Source: UBA946 sp031550725 (lineage in GTDB: Bacteria > Bacillota > Clostridia > Oscillospirales > Ruminococcaceae). Taken from it: a stretch of DNA of 7,414 nt. Where the stretch lies: positions 1-7,414 of the forward strand of contig JAVBOH010000041.1 of NCBI GenBank assembly GCA_031550725.1, written 5' to 3'. Below, piece after piece: positions 1 to 5,807 of this stretch. How positions within the stretch are numbered: position 1 is the first letter of the stretch; each line of letters opens with the position of its first letter. The notes beneath the pieces were generated by a model. The model saw only the letters and a list, made by a program, of their open reading frames with translations, was not told the origin of the DNA and ran no database searches. Position numbers and translations under genes: made by a program.

Positions 1-258
1 TATAAAGAATTGTCTGAAAAACTTGAAAAAACGGGCGTTTCTGTTGAGAAACGCCCGTACAGACCACATCTGACCATTGCCAGAAAGTTTATATCCGTTC
101 AAAAACCGGATTTAAATCAAGTGATAGGAGATTTTGCCGAAATCAAGGTCAAAGTCGATAAACTCAGCTTAATGAAATCGGAGAGAATAGAAGGAAAGCT
201 TAAATATACCGAGATTTATACATCTGCCGATTTCGAAACCGAAATCGATGAATATTAA
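1..258 (+). CDS. thpR: 2'-5' RNA ligase-like / RNA 2',3'-cyclic phosphodiesterase (ThpR family), C-terminal part
   Basis: The reading frame is open from base 1 to a TAA at 256-258, so the gene begins outside the window and only about 85 C-terminal residues are present. The segment YRPHLTIARK carries the H-x-T motif; proteins of the 2H phosphoesterase superfamily have two such motifs, and this would be the second. The tail (a KVDKLSLMKSER-like strand and a final hydrophobic/acidic strand around YTEIYTSADF) fits the end of the ThpR / LigT fold. Family members hydrolyse 2',3'-cyclic phosphate ends on RNA in vitro; the cellular role is not settled. A leucine codon (TTG) at 10 is not a credible start because the frame is open before it. 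The gene converges on the small minus-strand gene, whose stop lies only 8 bases away. The family call is fairly firm; the exact subfamily is less so because the first motif is missing. Confidence 0.8.
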   Translation, partial: YKELSEKLEKTGVSVEKRPYRPHLTIARKFISVQKPDLNQVIGDFAEIKVKVDKLSLMKSERIEGKLKYTEIYTSADFETEIDEY

Positions 259-266
259 TCCTCGTT

Positions 267-389
267 TCAGCCCTTGCGCTTAATTTCAGGCACAGGGGCA
301 ACGTCGTTTTTCGGCTTTTTAGATTTTTTGTTGCTTTCCGTACCATGCGGATCGGATTCATCAGGTCTTCTCATGCCTGCTTTTGCCAT
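267..389 (-). CDS. Small conserved basic protein (40 aa), MAKAGMRRPD type
   Basis: A 40-codon frame begins at the ATG at 387-389 and ends at the TGA at 267-269. The product starts MAKAGMRRPD, continues with PHGTESN, a lysine-rich stretch (KKSKKPK) and NDVAPVPEIKRKG. It is hydrophilic, strongly basic, without cysteine, signal peptide or membrane segment, and is probably mostly disordered. The ribosome binding site AAAGGATG sits 8 bases before the ATG. From memory, short proteins with the same MAKAGMRRPD...PHGTESN...KNDV.PVPEI layout occur as hypothetical proteins in Clostridia; I know of no assigned function. It lies 55 bases downstream of the GNAT gene on the same strand with no obvious terminator between them, so the two may be co-transcribed. 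The coding call rests on the ribosome binding site, coding-like composition and this remembered family. Confidence 0.72.
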   Translation of the reverse strand: MAKAGMRRPDESDPHGTESNKKSKKPKNDVAPVPEIKRKG

Positions 390-444
390 GATAACATCAT
401 CCTTTCGTTTAGGCTTGATGATATTATTCCACTCAATACAGCTA

Positions 445-915
445 TTATTCGTCTATTGATTTTACAAGAAATAAACATGGGTTTTCAGCATCCCAAAAGT
501 TTGTGAGAACCTCCAACGGATAAAAACACATTTTTTTATAAAATGTTCTAGTCCCATTATATGGCTCATACACAGCAGAACTATCAAGGGTTTTCACGGT
601 AAGAAATTTTCTTTTTGTGTCATGACAAAATGCTGTACATTCATTAATAAGCATTTTGCCAATACCCATGTGATGATATTCTTTTAGCACACCAAAATTA
701 TAAATCTCGGCAGTGTATTGATTATGTTCCTTTATCGCTGCAAATCCAATAGGGTTATCTTCATCAAACACCGCATAAAATACATATTTTTCATGTACTC
801 TTGCTTTAAATGCTATATCCTCTGGCGGACTGAACCATTCAGGCAAAGCATTCATGATTAAAAGTGAGATTTCGTATTTTTGAGTTTCGGATGTGATTTT
901 CTTTATAGTATGCAT
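445..915 (-). CDS. GNAT-family N-acetyltransferase
   Basis: This 156-residue protein matches the length of a single GCN5-related N-acetyltransferase domain, which moves an acetyl group from acetyl-CoA to an amine. Residues 41-77 supply the central strands, and residues 78-90 (KEYHHMGIGKMLI) hold the R/Q-x-x-G-x-G/A-type loop that binds the acetyl-CoA pyrophosphate. FYKKMCF near residues 125-131 is the usual C-terminal FYxKxGF signature. The substrate cannot be told from sequence; small-molecule, peptide or antibiotic amines are all possible. I chose the ATG at 913-915 because GGAGGG stands 7 bases before it. The frame can be extended by five codons to a TTG at 928-930, but that TTG overlaps the ribosome binding site. 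The gene has its own promoter about 285 bases upstream, and the space between is filled by a highly structured leader, so expression is probably regulated at RNA level. Confidence 0.88.
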   Translation of the reverse strand: MHTIKKITSETQKYEISLLIMNALPEWFSPPEDIAFKARVHEKYVFYAVFDEDNPIGFAAIKEHNQYTAEIYNFGVLKEYHHMGIGKMLINECTAFCHDTKRKFLTVKTLDSSAVYEPYNGTRTFYKKMCFYPLEVLTNFWDAENPCLFLVKSIDE

Positions 916-939
916 ATCTATACCCTCCAATTAAATTTA

Positions 940-1193
940 TGCAAGGCGAAAATAAAAGCTGTGGAATATCATACTCCACAGCCAAAGAACTACTTATACA
1001 TAAAAAGCAGTTTTCTATATTGGAGCAAAATCATATTGTGAACATAACTTACCAAGCCGACTAATTATCAATTAACTTATCAGCTTAAATATATGTTCAA
1101 TTATGATTTCTGCTCGTTCCGATTATGTTCACACCAACACCGGTATGAACATAATCGGGTAAATCACATCCTATAATAAAATTTCGCCTTGCA
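940..1193 (-). ncRNA. Candidate structured leader RNA (about 254 nt) upstream of the GNAT gene
   Basis: Read on the minus strand, this block starts where the promoter at 1199-1227 should begin transcription and ends 9 bases before the GNAT GGAGGG. Its ends pair perfectly over 12 bp (1182-1193 with 940-951; core GCAAGGCGAAA). Inside, in transcript order, I see four helices. First, a 13-bp perfect hairpin at 1146-1158/1119-1131. Second, a long bulged stem of about 22 bp (1092-1115/1023-1046) capped by a 7-bp helix (1080-1086/1054-1060) and a 5-bp hairpin (1070-1074/1062-1066). Third, a helix at 1005-1012/988-995, closed by CCAA/TTGG. Fourth, an 8-bp hairpin at 975-982/958-965 followed by TTTTATTTT. 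The closed multi-branch shape is typical of large regulatory RNAs. I do not recognise it as a T-box (no such specifier or antiterminator motif) or another known class. Folding is by hand, without energies or covariation. Confidence 0.6.
949..982 (-). terminator. Intrinsic terminator-like hairpin in the GNAT leader
   Basis: On the minus strand GCTGTGGA (982-975) pairs with TCCACAGC (965-958) in an 8-bp perfect stem, followed at once by TTTTATTTT (957-949). Transcription from ddh or from the promoter at 1199-1227 must pass it before reaching the GNAT start. It could therefore be the ddh terminator, the end of an independent small RNA, or an attenuator. Confidence 0.6.
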
Positions 1194-1198
1194 ATTAA

Positions 1199-1227
1199 AT
1201 TATAACAACAAACATAATATTTGTCAA
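1199..1227 (-). promoter_or_regulatory. Consensus sigma-A promoter for the leader RNA and GNAT gene
   Basis: The minus strand reads TTGACA (1227-1222), a 17-base spacer, then TATAAT (1204-1199): a perfect match at both boxes with optimal spacing. Transcription should begin near 1192, which is exactly where the terminal helix of the structured RNA begins. The -35 box lies just 9 bases past the ddh stop codon. Confidence 0.85.
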
Positions 1228-1236
1228 TACACAATT

Positions 1237-2226
1237 TTACAGCAATTCTTTTCTAAGCTCTGCACCTGATTTAGCAGAAATATATGCAGGAGGGATATCA
1301 AGAACAGTTTTTGCACCCGATGTACCCTCTTTTGAAAGTTTATATGCTGCTCTTGCATATGCCACAAGAATGCTTGAAGTGAATTCAGGATTTGAGCCAA
1401 GCTTGATTGAATACTCGGCAATATGACTTGTTGCACTGCCCTCACCAGTCTTGCCGCTGCGAATAACAAATCCGCCGTGAGGAATACCGCTATGGTCACG
1501 CTCAAGCTCTTCGGCACTGATAAAATTTACGATAGTGTCATAATCAGCGAAATAGTTTGGCATTGTTTTTATCTCATTTTCAATGCGGTTAAGGTCTGCA
1601 CCATCTTCGGCTACAACAAAACATTCTCTCAAATGCTTGTCACGAGTTGTGAACACTGGATCTTCACCATTTCTTACAGCCTCAACAGCTTTTTCAATCG
1701 GAATTGTATACTGCTTTGCATTCAAAACGCCGTCAATACGTCTTATTGCATCAGAATGTCCCTGACTAACTCCCTTACCCCAAAATGTATATGTATTTCC
1801 CTGCGGCAGCAAAGCCTCACCATATGAACGCATAATTGAAAACATACCAGGGTCCCAGCCAACAGAAATAATTGAAACATTTCCGCCTTTTTTAGCAGCA
1901 TTATCCATTGTTTCAAAATACTCAGGGATTTTTGCATGTGTATCAAAGCTGTCAATAGTATTAAAATATTCAGCAAGCATAGGGCCTTGCACAGGCAAAT
2001 CAGTAGCACTGCCGCCGCAGAGAATAAGTACATCAAGCTTACCCTTATACTGCATTATATCATCAACCGAGTAAACAGGCACACCTGCTGTCAATATTTT
2101 AAGAGTTTCTGGACTTCTTCTTGTAAATACACACGTTAACTCACAGTCTTTGTTCTGACTAATTGCATATTCAGCACCCCTGCCAAGATTTCCGTATCCG
2201 ACAATACCAATTTTGATTTTTTCCAT
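1237..2226 (-). CDS. ddh: meso-Diaminopimelate D-dehydrogenase
   Basis: This 329-residue enzyme reductively aminates L-2-amino-6-oxopimelate (tetrahydrodipicolinate) with ammonia and NADPH to give meso-diaminopimelate in one cytoplasmic step. That supplies lysine synthesis and peptidoglycan cross-linking and bypasses the succinylase or acetylase branches. Near residues 7-17, GIVGYGNLGRG is the NADP-binding Rossmann loop. GGSATDLP at 71-78, SVGWDPGMFS at 121-130 (with the aspartate expected at the active site), FWGKGVSQGHSDAIRRI at 149-164 and IPHGG at 248-252 are the family's substrate-binding blocks. They align by eye along the whole length with the roughly 320-residue Corynebacterium glutamicum enzyme. 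The start ATG follows AAAGGGTGA at good distance. The gene stands alone with its own promoter and a short hairpin in its leader. Nothing key appears missing. Confidence 0.96.
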   Translation of the reverse strand: MEKIKIGIVGYGNLGRGAEYAISQNKDCELTCVFTRRSPETLKILTAGVPVYSVDDIMQYKGKLDVLILCGGSATDLPVQGPMLAEYFNTIDSFDTHAKIPEYFETMDNAAKKGGNVSIISVGWDPGMFSIMRSYGEALLPQGNTYTFWGKGVSQGHSDAIRRIDGVLNAKQYTIPIEKAVEAVRNGEDPVFTTRDKHLRECFVVAEDGADLNRIENEIKTMPNYFADYDTIVNFISAEELERDHSGIPHGGFVIRSGKTGEGSATSHIAEYSIKLGSNPEFTSSILVAYARAAYKLSKEGTSGAKTVLDIPPAYISAKSGAELRKELL

Positions 2227-2253
2227 TTAAAATCACCCTTTCAATAATTTCAA

Positions 2254-2284
2254 AGCGGCACTATCCTTAACATAAAATGCCGCT
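2254..2284 (-). other. Hairpin in the ddh 5' leader
   Basis: AGCGGCA and TGCCGCT (2278-2284 with 2254-2260) form a 7-bp GC-rich stem with a 17-base loop in the ddh leader, about 20 bases before the ribosome binding site. It is not followed by a clear T-run, so I see it as a leader stem-loop rather than a terminator. A regulatory role is possible but unsupported. Confidence 0.45.
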
Positions 2285-2314
2285 GACACATTATATTCTT
2301 ATGTCATCATTTCA

Positions 2315-2343
2315 ATTATATCACATTTTGCAGGATTTGAAAA
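2315..2343 (-). promoter_or_regulatory. Probable ddh promoter
   Basis: The minus strand has TATAAT (2320-2315), preceded 17 bases upstream by TTTTCA (2343-2338). The -10 box is perfect and has TGTG just before it, which may compensate for the weak -35 box. The predicted leader is about 80 bases and contains the hairpin at 2254-2284. Confidence 0.6.
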
Positions 2344-2414
2344 GCTAAATTGCATATTTATTTTATTTTTTTAACATTTTGTACAACTTAGCATATATTA
2401 TCCAGTTAATATCG

Positions 2415-2463
2415 CATAAAATTAAAATACCTTTTGCAAGTATATACTCAAGCAAAAGGTATT
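2415..2463 (-). terminator. Intrinsic terminator of the membrane-protein operon
   Basis: On the minus strand AATACCTTTTGC (2463-2452) pairs perfectly with GCAAAAGGTATT (2437-2426), a 12-bp stem. It is followed by TTAATTTTA. It begins 13 bases past the stop codon of the gene at 2476-3000 and so ends that transcription unit before the ddh promoter. Confidence 0.82.
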
Positions 2464-2475
2464 TAAATTCTAATA

Positions 2476-3000
2476 CTATTCATTATCCAGTCCTATTGAT
2501 TTCTGAGGATTTTTAACCATATCGGCAGAAAGCTCATAGAAATCGGGAAATCCTGTTTCCTTTGACAGTACATCATAAACCTCACAAACCTCCATAAGCC
2601 TATAATAAACAACACATCCAAAGAAAGCAAACGGAACAATAAAGTATTCACGGCTCATAATAGCAAACACGCCAAATGCCGCAAAAGCAAGTATATTTAG
2701 TGTCATCATAGATTTTTTTATCATGCAGGCAAAAACAGAAATTACCATAATTACCGCAGCTGATATCAATATAATAGGACTAGGAAACTCATGTAAAATC
2801 AAATCCCTTAAAAAAGACCAAAAATTTATCATCGCTCTAAGAAAAAAATATGCAGCAACACCAAGCGAAAAAAAGCCTGAAAACTTCATCGAAAAGCTCT
2901 TTCTGCCATCAATTTCATCCATACATTCACGCTTTTGCGCTATTGACATATCTTTGATATTTTTCGGGTCAAAGGACAGTATCTTATTAAATCTGCTCAT
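2476..3000 (-). CDS. Small integral membrane protein of unknown function (174 aa)
   Basis: I do not recognise this protein. It has an N-terminal soluble stretch of about 40 residues (start MSRFNKILSFDPKN) and four hydrophobic segments at about residues 43-65, 73-94, 98-115 and 119-135. A hydrophilic tail of about 38 residues ends in LDNE. No signal peptide, lipobox or catalytic motif is visible. The N-terminal DPKNIKDMSIAQKRECMDEI is probably helical and cytoplasmic. AGGGG lies 9 bases before the ATG, which is not an ideal distance but is the only good site. The gene starts 28 bases after the stop of the membrane-anchored protein upstream and is followed by a strong terminator. The two therefore form an operon and may act together at the membrane. 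Confidence 0.78.
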   Translation of the reverse strand: MSRFNKILSFDPKNIKDMSIAQKRECMDEIDGRKSFSMKFSGFFSLGVAAYFFLRAMINFWSFLRDLILHEFPSPIILISAAVIMVISVFACMIKKSMMTLNILAFAAFGVFAIMSREYFIVPFAFFGCVVYYRLMEVCEVYDVLSKETGFPDFYELSADMVKNPQKSIGLDNE

Positions 3001-3028
3001 TTCATCATACCCCTATTATACTATGCAA

Positions 3029-3994
3029 TTATTCCTCCACGACAGAATTAACTACATTACCATTCAAATAATTTGTCCACAGGTCAATTGCATTATCATA
3101 ATTTTTCTTAAACTTTTCTTCATTAACCCCAACACCCGCTGTTGGCTCACGAAAACCAATGAACAAGTTGTCAGCCAGTTCAGGATATTCAATATCCTCA
3201 GCAAAGCTAGTTCCACTCAGCATATAACCAAGATACATAGCATTTTCATCATCACGGTAAACAAAACGCAAATCGGCAAGTGTGCCCTCATTAATTTTTG
3301 TAAACTCACAGGTTTCCAAATCAGCTATGACAATAATACTGTCCTCCGACTGAAATTCTGCAAGCAGCTTCGTCTGGTCAGCCTGTGCAACATACATAGC
3401 CTGCCAGTTTTCTTCATCCACAATTGCAGGAAGATAGCTAACCCTGACACTCACCTTGCCGTCACCGTTATAATCACCGCAGTATTGTTCTAAAAGTGCT
3501 GCTATCGCATCAGTTTTATATGTAAATTCTTCGTCCGTTGCAATAATCATAACGCTGACATCGGGGTCAACTTTAGAAACCATATCATAAATAAATACAC
3601 CAATAAGTATACAGATAAAAGCACCCACAATAACATGCCATTTATGGTGATAAAAGAAGTTTGAAATCTTTTCTTTGGTAGTATAAACCTTTTGGATTTC
3701 TTCAACTTTTTCAATATCATCCTCTGAAATAATACCAGACTTAAGTTTCATCAGCTCAATGCGTTCTTCATTTAGCTTCTTGCCGTATTCATCACGCTCT
3801 GCACGCTCTTTTTCAGCACGCATTTCAGCAGCCTTTGCCTCTTTTTCAATTTCTTCACGGCGTTCACGCTCATTAACCTCACGAACAGTTTCCATAAAAG
3901 ATTTGCTTTTTGGAGGGTTGTTCTTTGACGTATCTTCAATCACTGTTCTATCATCCCGCTCGGTATTATTGGTTATATTTTCCTTATCAGACAT
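3029..3994 (-). CDS. Membrane-anchored protein with charged coiled-coil N-terminus and external domain, function unknown (321 aa)
   Basis: The layout is clear though the family is not. Residues 1-35 are polar and rich in N, D and T. Residues 36-105 are a very highly charged E/K/R helix with coiled-coil character. Residues 119-140 (WHVIVGAFICILIGVFIYDMV) are a single membrane segment preceded by basic residues and HHK. Residues 141-321 form a mixed alpha/beta domain, placed outside the cell by the positive-inside rule. In that domain DYNGDGKV (174-181) has the D-x-N-x-D-G calcium-loop pattern seen in dockerin and EF-hand loops, but only once, so calcium binding is speculative. AAGGAAGTG lies at normal distance before the ATG. 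The gene leads a two-gene operon with its own promoter and a hairpin at the mRNA 5' end. A scaffold or envelope-associated role is possible; I assign none. Confidence 0.8.
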   Translation of the reverse strand: MSDKENITNNTERDDRTVIEDTSKNNPPKSKSFMETVREVNERERREEIEKEAKAAEMRAEKERAERDEYGKKLNEERIELMKLKSGIISEDDIEKVEEIQKVYTTKEKISNFFYHHKWHVIVGAFICILIGVFIYDMVSKVDPDVSVMIIATDEEFTYKTDAIAALLEQYCGDYNGDGKVSVRVSYLPAIVDEENWQAMYVAQADQTKLLAEFQSEDSIIVIADLETCEFTKINEGTLADLRFVYRDDENAMYLGYMLSGTSFAEDIEYPELADNLFIGFREPTAGVGVNEEKFKKNYDNAIDLWTNYLNGNVVNSVVEE

Positions 3995-4019
3995 TAATTC
4001 ACTTCCTTAAAATTAAAAC

Positions 4020-4045
4020 AGGGGCAACTAAACAAAGTTACCCCT
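4020..4045 (-). other. 5'-terminal stem-loop of the membrane-protein operon mRNA
   Basis: On the minus strand AGGGG and CCCCT (4045-4041/4024-4020) pair, then one mismatch, then AACT/AGTT (4039-4036/4029-4026), with a 6-base loop. TGTTTTAATTTTAAGG follows. Because the promoter just upstream should start RNA at about 4042-4045, the hairpin sits at the extreme 5' end. It resembles a terminator, but there is no room for another promoter between it and the gene. An mRNA-stabilising cap or a leaky attenuator is more likely. Confidence 0.5.
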
Positions 4046-4048
4046 ATA

Positions 4049-4077
4049 AATATAACATATTTAACGCTAAAAATCAA
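4049..4077 (-). promoter_or_regulatory. Promoter of the membrane-protein operon
   Basis: The minus strand shows TTGATT (4077-4072), a 17-base spacer ending in TGT, and TATATT (4054-4049), so it also has an extended -10. Being apparently complete, it puts the junction with the integrase element beyond about 4078. Confidence 0.7.
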
Positions 4078-4224
4078 TAACCCCTAAAGATTTTTTAGTC
4101 GATTGGTCGCATGGTAGGGAAATTAAACATTATAAAAAATATATCTTCATAATTCGTTATATCCCTATTTTACTATAGTCTTTTTTATTCGCTTTTTTAT
4201 AAATCTGCATAATCCTATGTAAAT

Positions 4225-4254
4225 TGTCGTAAGCCTGTCGTAAACTTGTCGTAA
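4225..4254 (+). repeat. Three phased TGTCGTAA repeats, probable arm-type integrase binding sites
   Basis: TGTCGTAA occurs at 4225-4232, 4236-4243 and 4247-4254, an exact 11-bp period, that is, about one helical turn per copy. The third copy ends one base before the int stop codon. Integrases with the Tn916-type N-terminal domain bind short direct repeats near the element end, and the position beside int fits that role. The core attachment site should then lie between about 4080 and 4220, but I cannot define it from one end alone. Confidence 0.65.
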
Positions 4255-4255
4255 G

Positions 4256-5509
4256 TTAACTGATGGATTGTAAATCTTTTTGAGTAGTAAAATATTCCTC
4301 AAAATTAATCATTTCAGAACGCTTAAAATCACTTGTTGCTTCAGCATAAATATTCATTGTTGTTTCTGCATCGGCATGACCTAGAATATCCTGCATTGCT
4401 TTTATATTTACCCCAGCTTCACACATTCTAGTAGTAAATGTATGTCGTAATGAATGATTACTGAACTTTGGCAGTGTAACAACTGTATCAGTGTTTTCTG
4501 CTTTATCCAGAATAGCATAATTACAATCACGAATGATACGTCTTAACGCTTTGTTAAGTGTACCTTGGTGTTGAACTCCACCAAAACGATTAATGAAAAT
4601 AAAGTCCGTATACCCATCAATTGCAACATTGCACTTAAGCTCTAATTCATCTTGAAACTGCTTTTCTAAAACAAACGCTTCCTTAACTTTCGGCAGCATT
4701 GGAATAGTCCTGTTTCCTGCTTTTGATTTTGGAGTGTTTACAGCGTATTGACTGCCTTGTGATTTACCTTTACTGTAAAATACAAGCGTATGATTAACGC
4801 TAATAGTTTCATTTTCCAAATCTATATCACACCAACGCAGTCCTGTAATTTCACCTACTCGCATTCCAGTCCATAACAGCACAGTAAATATCGGATACCA
4901 CCTATGGTACTGACCTTGCCTAGAAAGAAACTCCTCAAACAATTCCTGCTCTGGAACGGTTAATGCTCGTCGTTTATCAGTATCATTATTATGTGCCTTT
5001 TTTAGTTCCTTTAAGGCATTATCAGATGGATTATATCGGATATATTCATCTTCAACACCTAATTCTAAAACCTGATGTAATACCGTATGAATACAATCAA
5101 TGGTTGATGTTTTTAGGTTTTGTTCATCAAGAAGATGATTATAATAAGCTCTTATGTCAGTTCGCTTTAAATCAACTATCTTGATGTTGCCTAAAACAGA
5201 TTCAGTAAACTGCGTATACATATACTTATAATTCTGAAAAGTATTGTCTTTAAGACCTCTTTTCAATTGTACCCACATATTGTATAAGTCATTTACCGTT
5301 AAATTTTTTTTATCAGCTCGAACACCATCCAAAACATCTCTTAATACATCAATTTCCTTATCACGCAATTCTTCAAGTGATTTTGCATAAATAGAATGAC
5401 GTTTACCTCGCTTATCTTTCCACTTATACTCGTATGTACCGTTCGTCCTCTGATATTCGCCATCCTTTAGCACTCGGTTTTTGCTGTCTTTGCGTCTCTC
5501 TACTGCCAT
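4256..5509 (-). CDS. int: Tn916-type tyrosine integrase
   Basis: This 417-residue tyrosine recombinase would excise and integrate the element by strand exchange at att sites. Residues 7-48 (KDSKNRVLKDGEYQR onward, then YEYKWKDKRGKRHSIYAKS) match the small arm-DNA-binding domain of Tn916 integrase. Residues 70-165 are the core-binding SAM-like domain. Residues 180-405 are the catalytic domain. All catalytic residues are visible: R217 in TGMRVGE, K261 or K263 in TPKSKAG, H352 and R355 in HSLRHT, H378 in LGH, and the nucleophile Y388 in NIYAEA. The ATG at 5507-5509 follows AAAGGAG at good distance. It lies 100 bases downstream of xis, has its own promoter within that gap, and its 3' end touches the three arm-type repeats. 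It appears intact and probably active. Confidence 0.95.
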   Translation of the reverse strand: MAVERRKDSKNRVLKDGEYQRTNGTYEYKWKDKRGKRHSIYAKSLEELRDKEIDVLRDVLDGVRADKKNLTVNDLYNMWVQLKRGLKDNTFQNYKYMYTQFTESVLGNIKIVDLKRTDIRAYYNHLLDEQNLKTSTIDCIHTVLHQVLELGVEDEYIRYNPSDNALKELKKAHNNDTDKRRALTVPEQELFEEFLSRQGQYHRWYPIFTVLLWTGMRVGEITGLRWCDIDLENETISVNHTLVFYSKGKSQGSQYAVNTPKSKAGNRTIPMLPKVKEAFVLEKQFQDELELKCNVAIDGYTDFIFINRFGGVQHQGTLNKALRRIIRDCNYAILDKAENTDTVVTLPKFSNHSLRHTFTTRMCEAGVNIKAMQDILGHADAETTMNIYAEATSDFKRSEMINFEEYFTTQKDLQSIS

Positions 5510-5538
5510 GATATTAACTCCTTTTCATAACAAAAAGA

Positions 5539-5574
5539 GAACACGTTCAAGTATATTATAACTCAAACGTGTTC
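5539..5574 (-). promoter_or_regulatory. Dyad operator / hairpin between xis and int
   Basis: GAACACGTT (5539-5547) and AACGTGTTC (5566-5574) form a perfect 9-bp inverted repeat centred on the int -10 box. One arm lies in the -35/-10 spacer and the other near the start of transcription, as expected for a repressor operator. In an xis-int read-through RNA the same sequence can extend to a roughly 14-bp stem with wobble pairs, followed by TCTTTTTG, which would resemble an attenuator. Confidence 0.55.
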
Positions 5575-5584
5575 AATTTGTCAA
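5555..5584 (-). promoter_or_regulatory. Promoter of int
   Basis: The minus strand reads TTGACA (5584-5579), an 18-base spacer and TATAAT (5560-5555), so both boxes match the sigma-A consensus perfectly. It lets int be expressed apart from xis, and the dyad overlapping it suggests repression. Confidence 0.8.
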
Positions 5585-5609
5585 CAACTAATCTGATAAA
5601 CTTCAAATG

Positions 5610-5807
5610 TTATATTGAATATACCTTTTCTAAATATTTGTCAAACAATACACGCTTTATTAGCCTTTTGCTGCCATTCCAAAGTACAAAACTACAATTT
5701 TCATTGTTAGTAATCTCACGAAGCTTGTTAATTCCAATATTAGAATATGCAGCAGCTTCTTCAAGCGTAAGATTAGACTTTACCCAAATTGGTACTTCTT
5801 TTACCAT
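5610..5807 (-). CDS. xis: Tn916-type excisionase
   Basis: This 65-residue protein matches the size of Tn916 Xis (about 67 residues). It has the same layout: an IPIW-like start (VPIWVK, residues 5-10), a helix-turn-helix of winged-helix/MerR type at residues 13-32 (LTLEEAAAYSNIGINKLREI), and a basic beta-wing around NGSKRLIKR (residues 44-52). A short C-terminal helix ends the protein. Such proteins bind near element ends, bend DNA and drive the integrase toward excision. AAAGGGG lies about 8 bases before the ATG. It precedes int on the same strand, the usual Tn916-family order. The intervening 100 bases contain the int promoter and a dyad, so xis and int may be controlled separately. Confidence 0.88.
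   Translation of the reverse strand: MVKEVPIWVKSNLTLEEAAAYSNIGINKLREITNNENCSFVLWNGSKRLIKRVLFDKYLEKVYSI

Noticed and set aside
940..1193. T-box leader for the GNAT gene.
   Set aside because: No T-box sequence (the conserved UGGN-bearing antiterminator bulge) is visible, and GNAT genes are not usual T-box targets.
1423..1827. Plus-strand and alternative minus-strand frames inside 1224-2139.
   Set aside because: All overlap ddh, which aligns by eye along its full length with known diaminopimelate dehydrogenases.
2723..3493. A 256-codon plus-strand frame.
   Set aside because: It lies antisense across two clear minus-strand genes with ribosome binding sites, and its composition is that of a shadow frame.
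3759..4010. Serine/arginine-rich plus-strand frame.
   Set aside because: It is antisense to the E/K/R coiled-coil region of the 321-residue membrane protein; the composition is simply the complement of those codons.
4080..4255. A tRNA gene as integration target beside the integrase.
   Set aside because: No cloverleaf, T-arm GTTCRA motif or CCA-like end could be found on either strand.
4256..5509. The integrase as a dedicated hsdS inversion recombinase.
   Set aside because: It carries the Tn916-type N-terminal arm-binding domain, a matching xis gene and arm-type repeats, all of which point to element integration and excision; more than 1 kb also separates it from hsdS.
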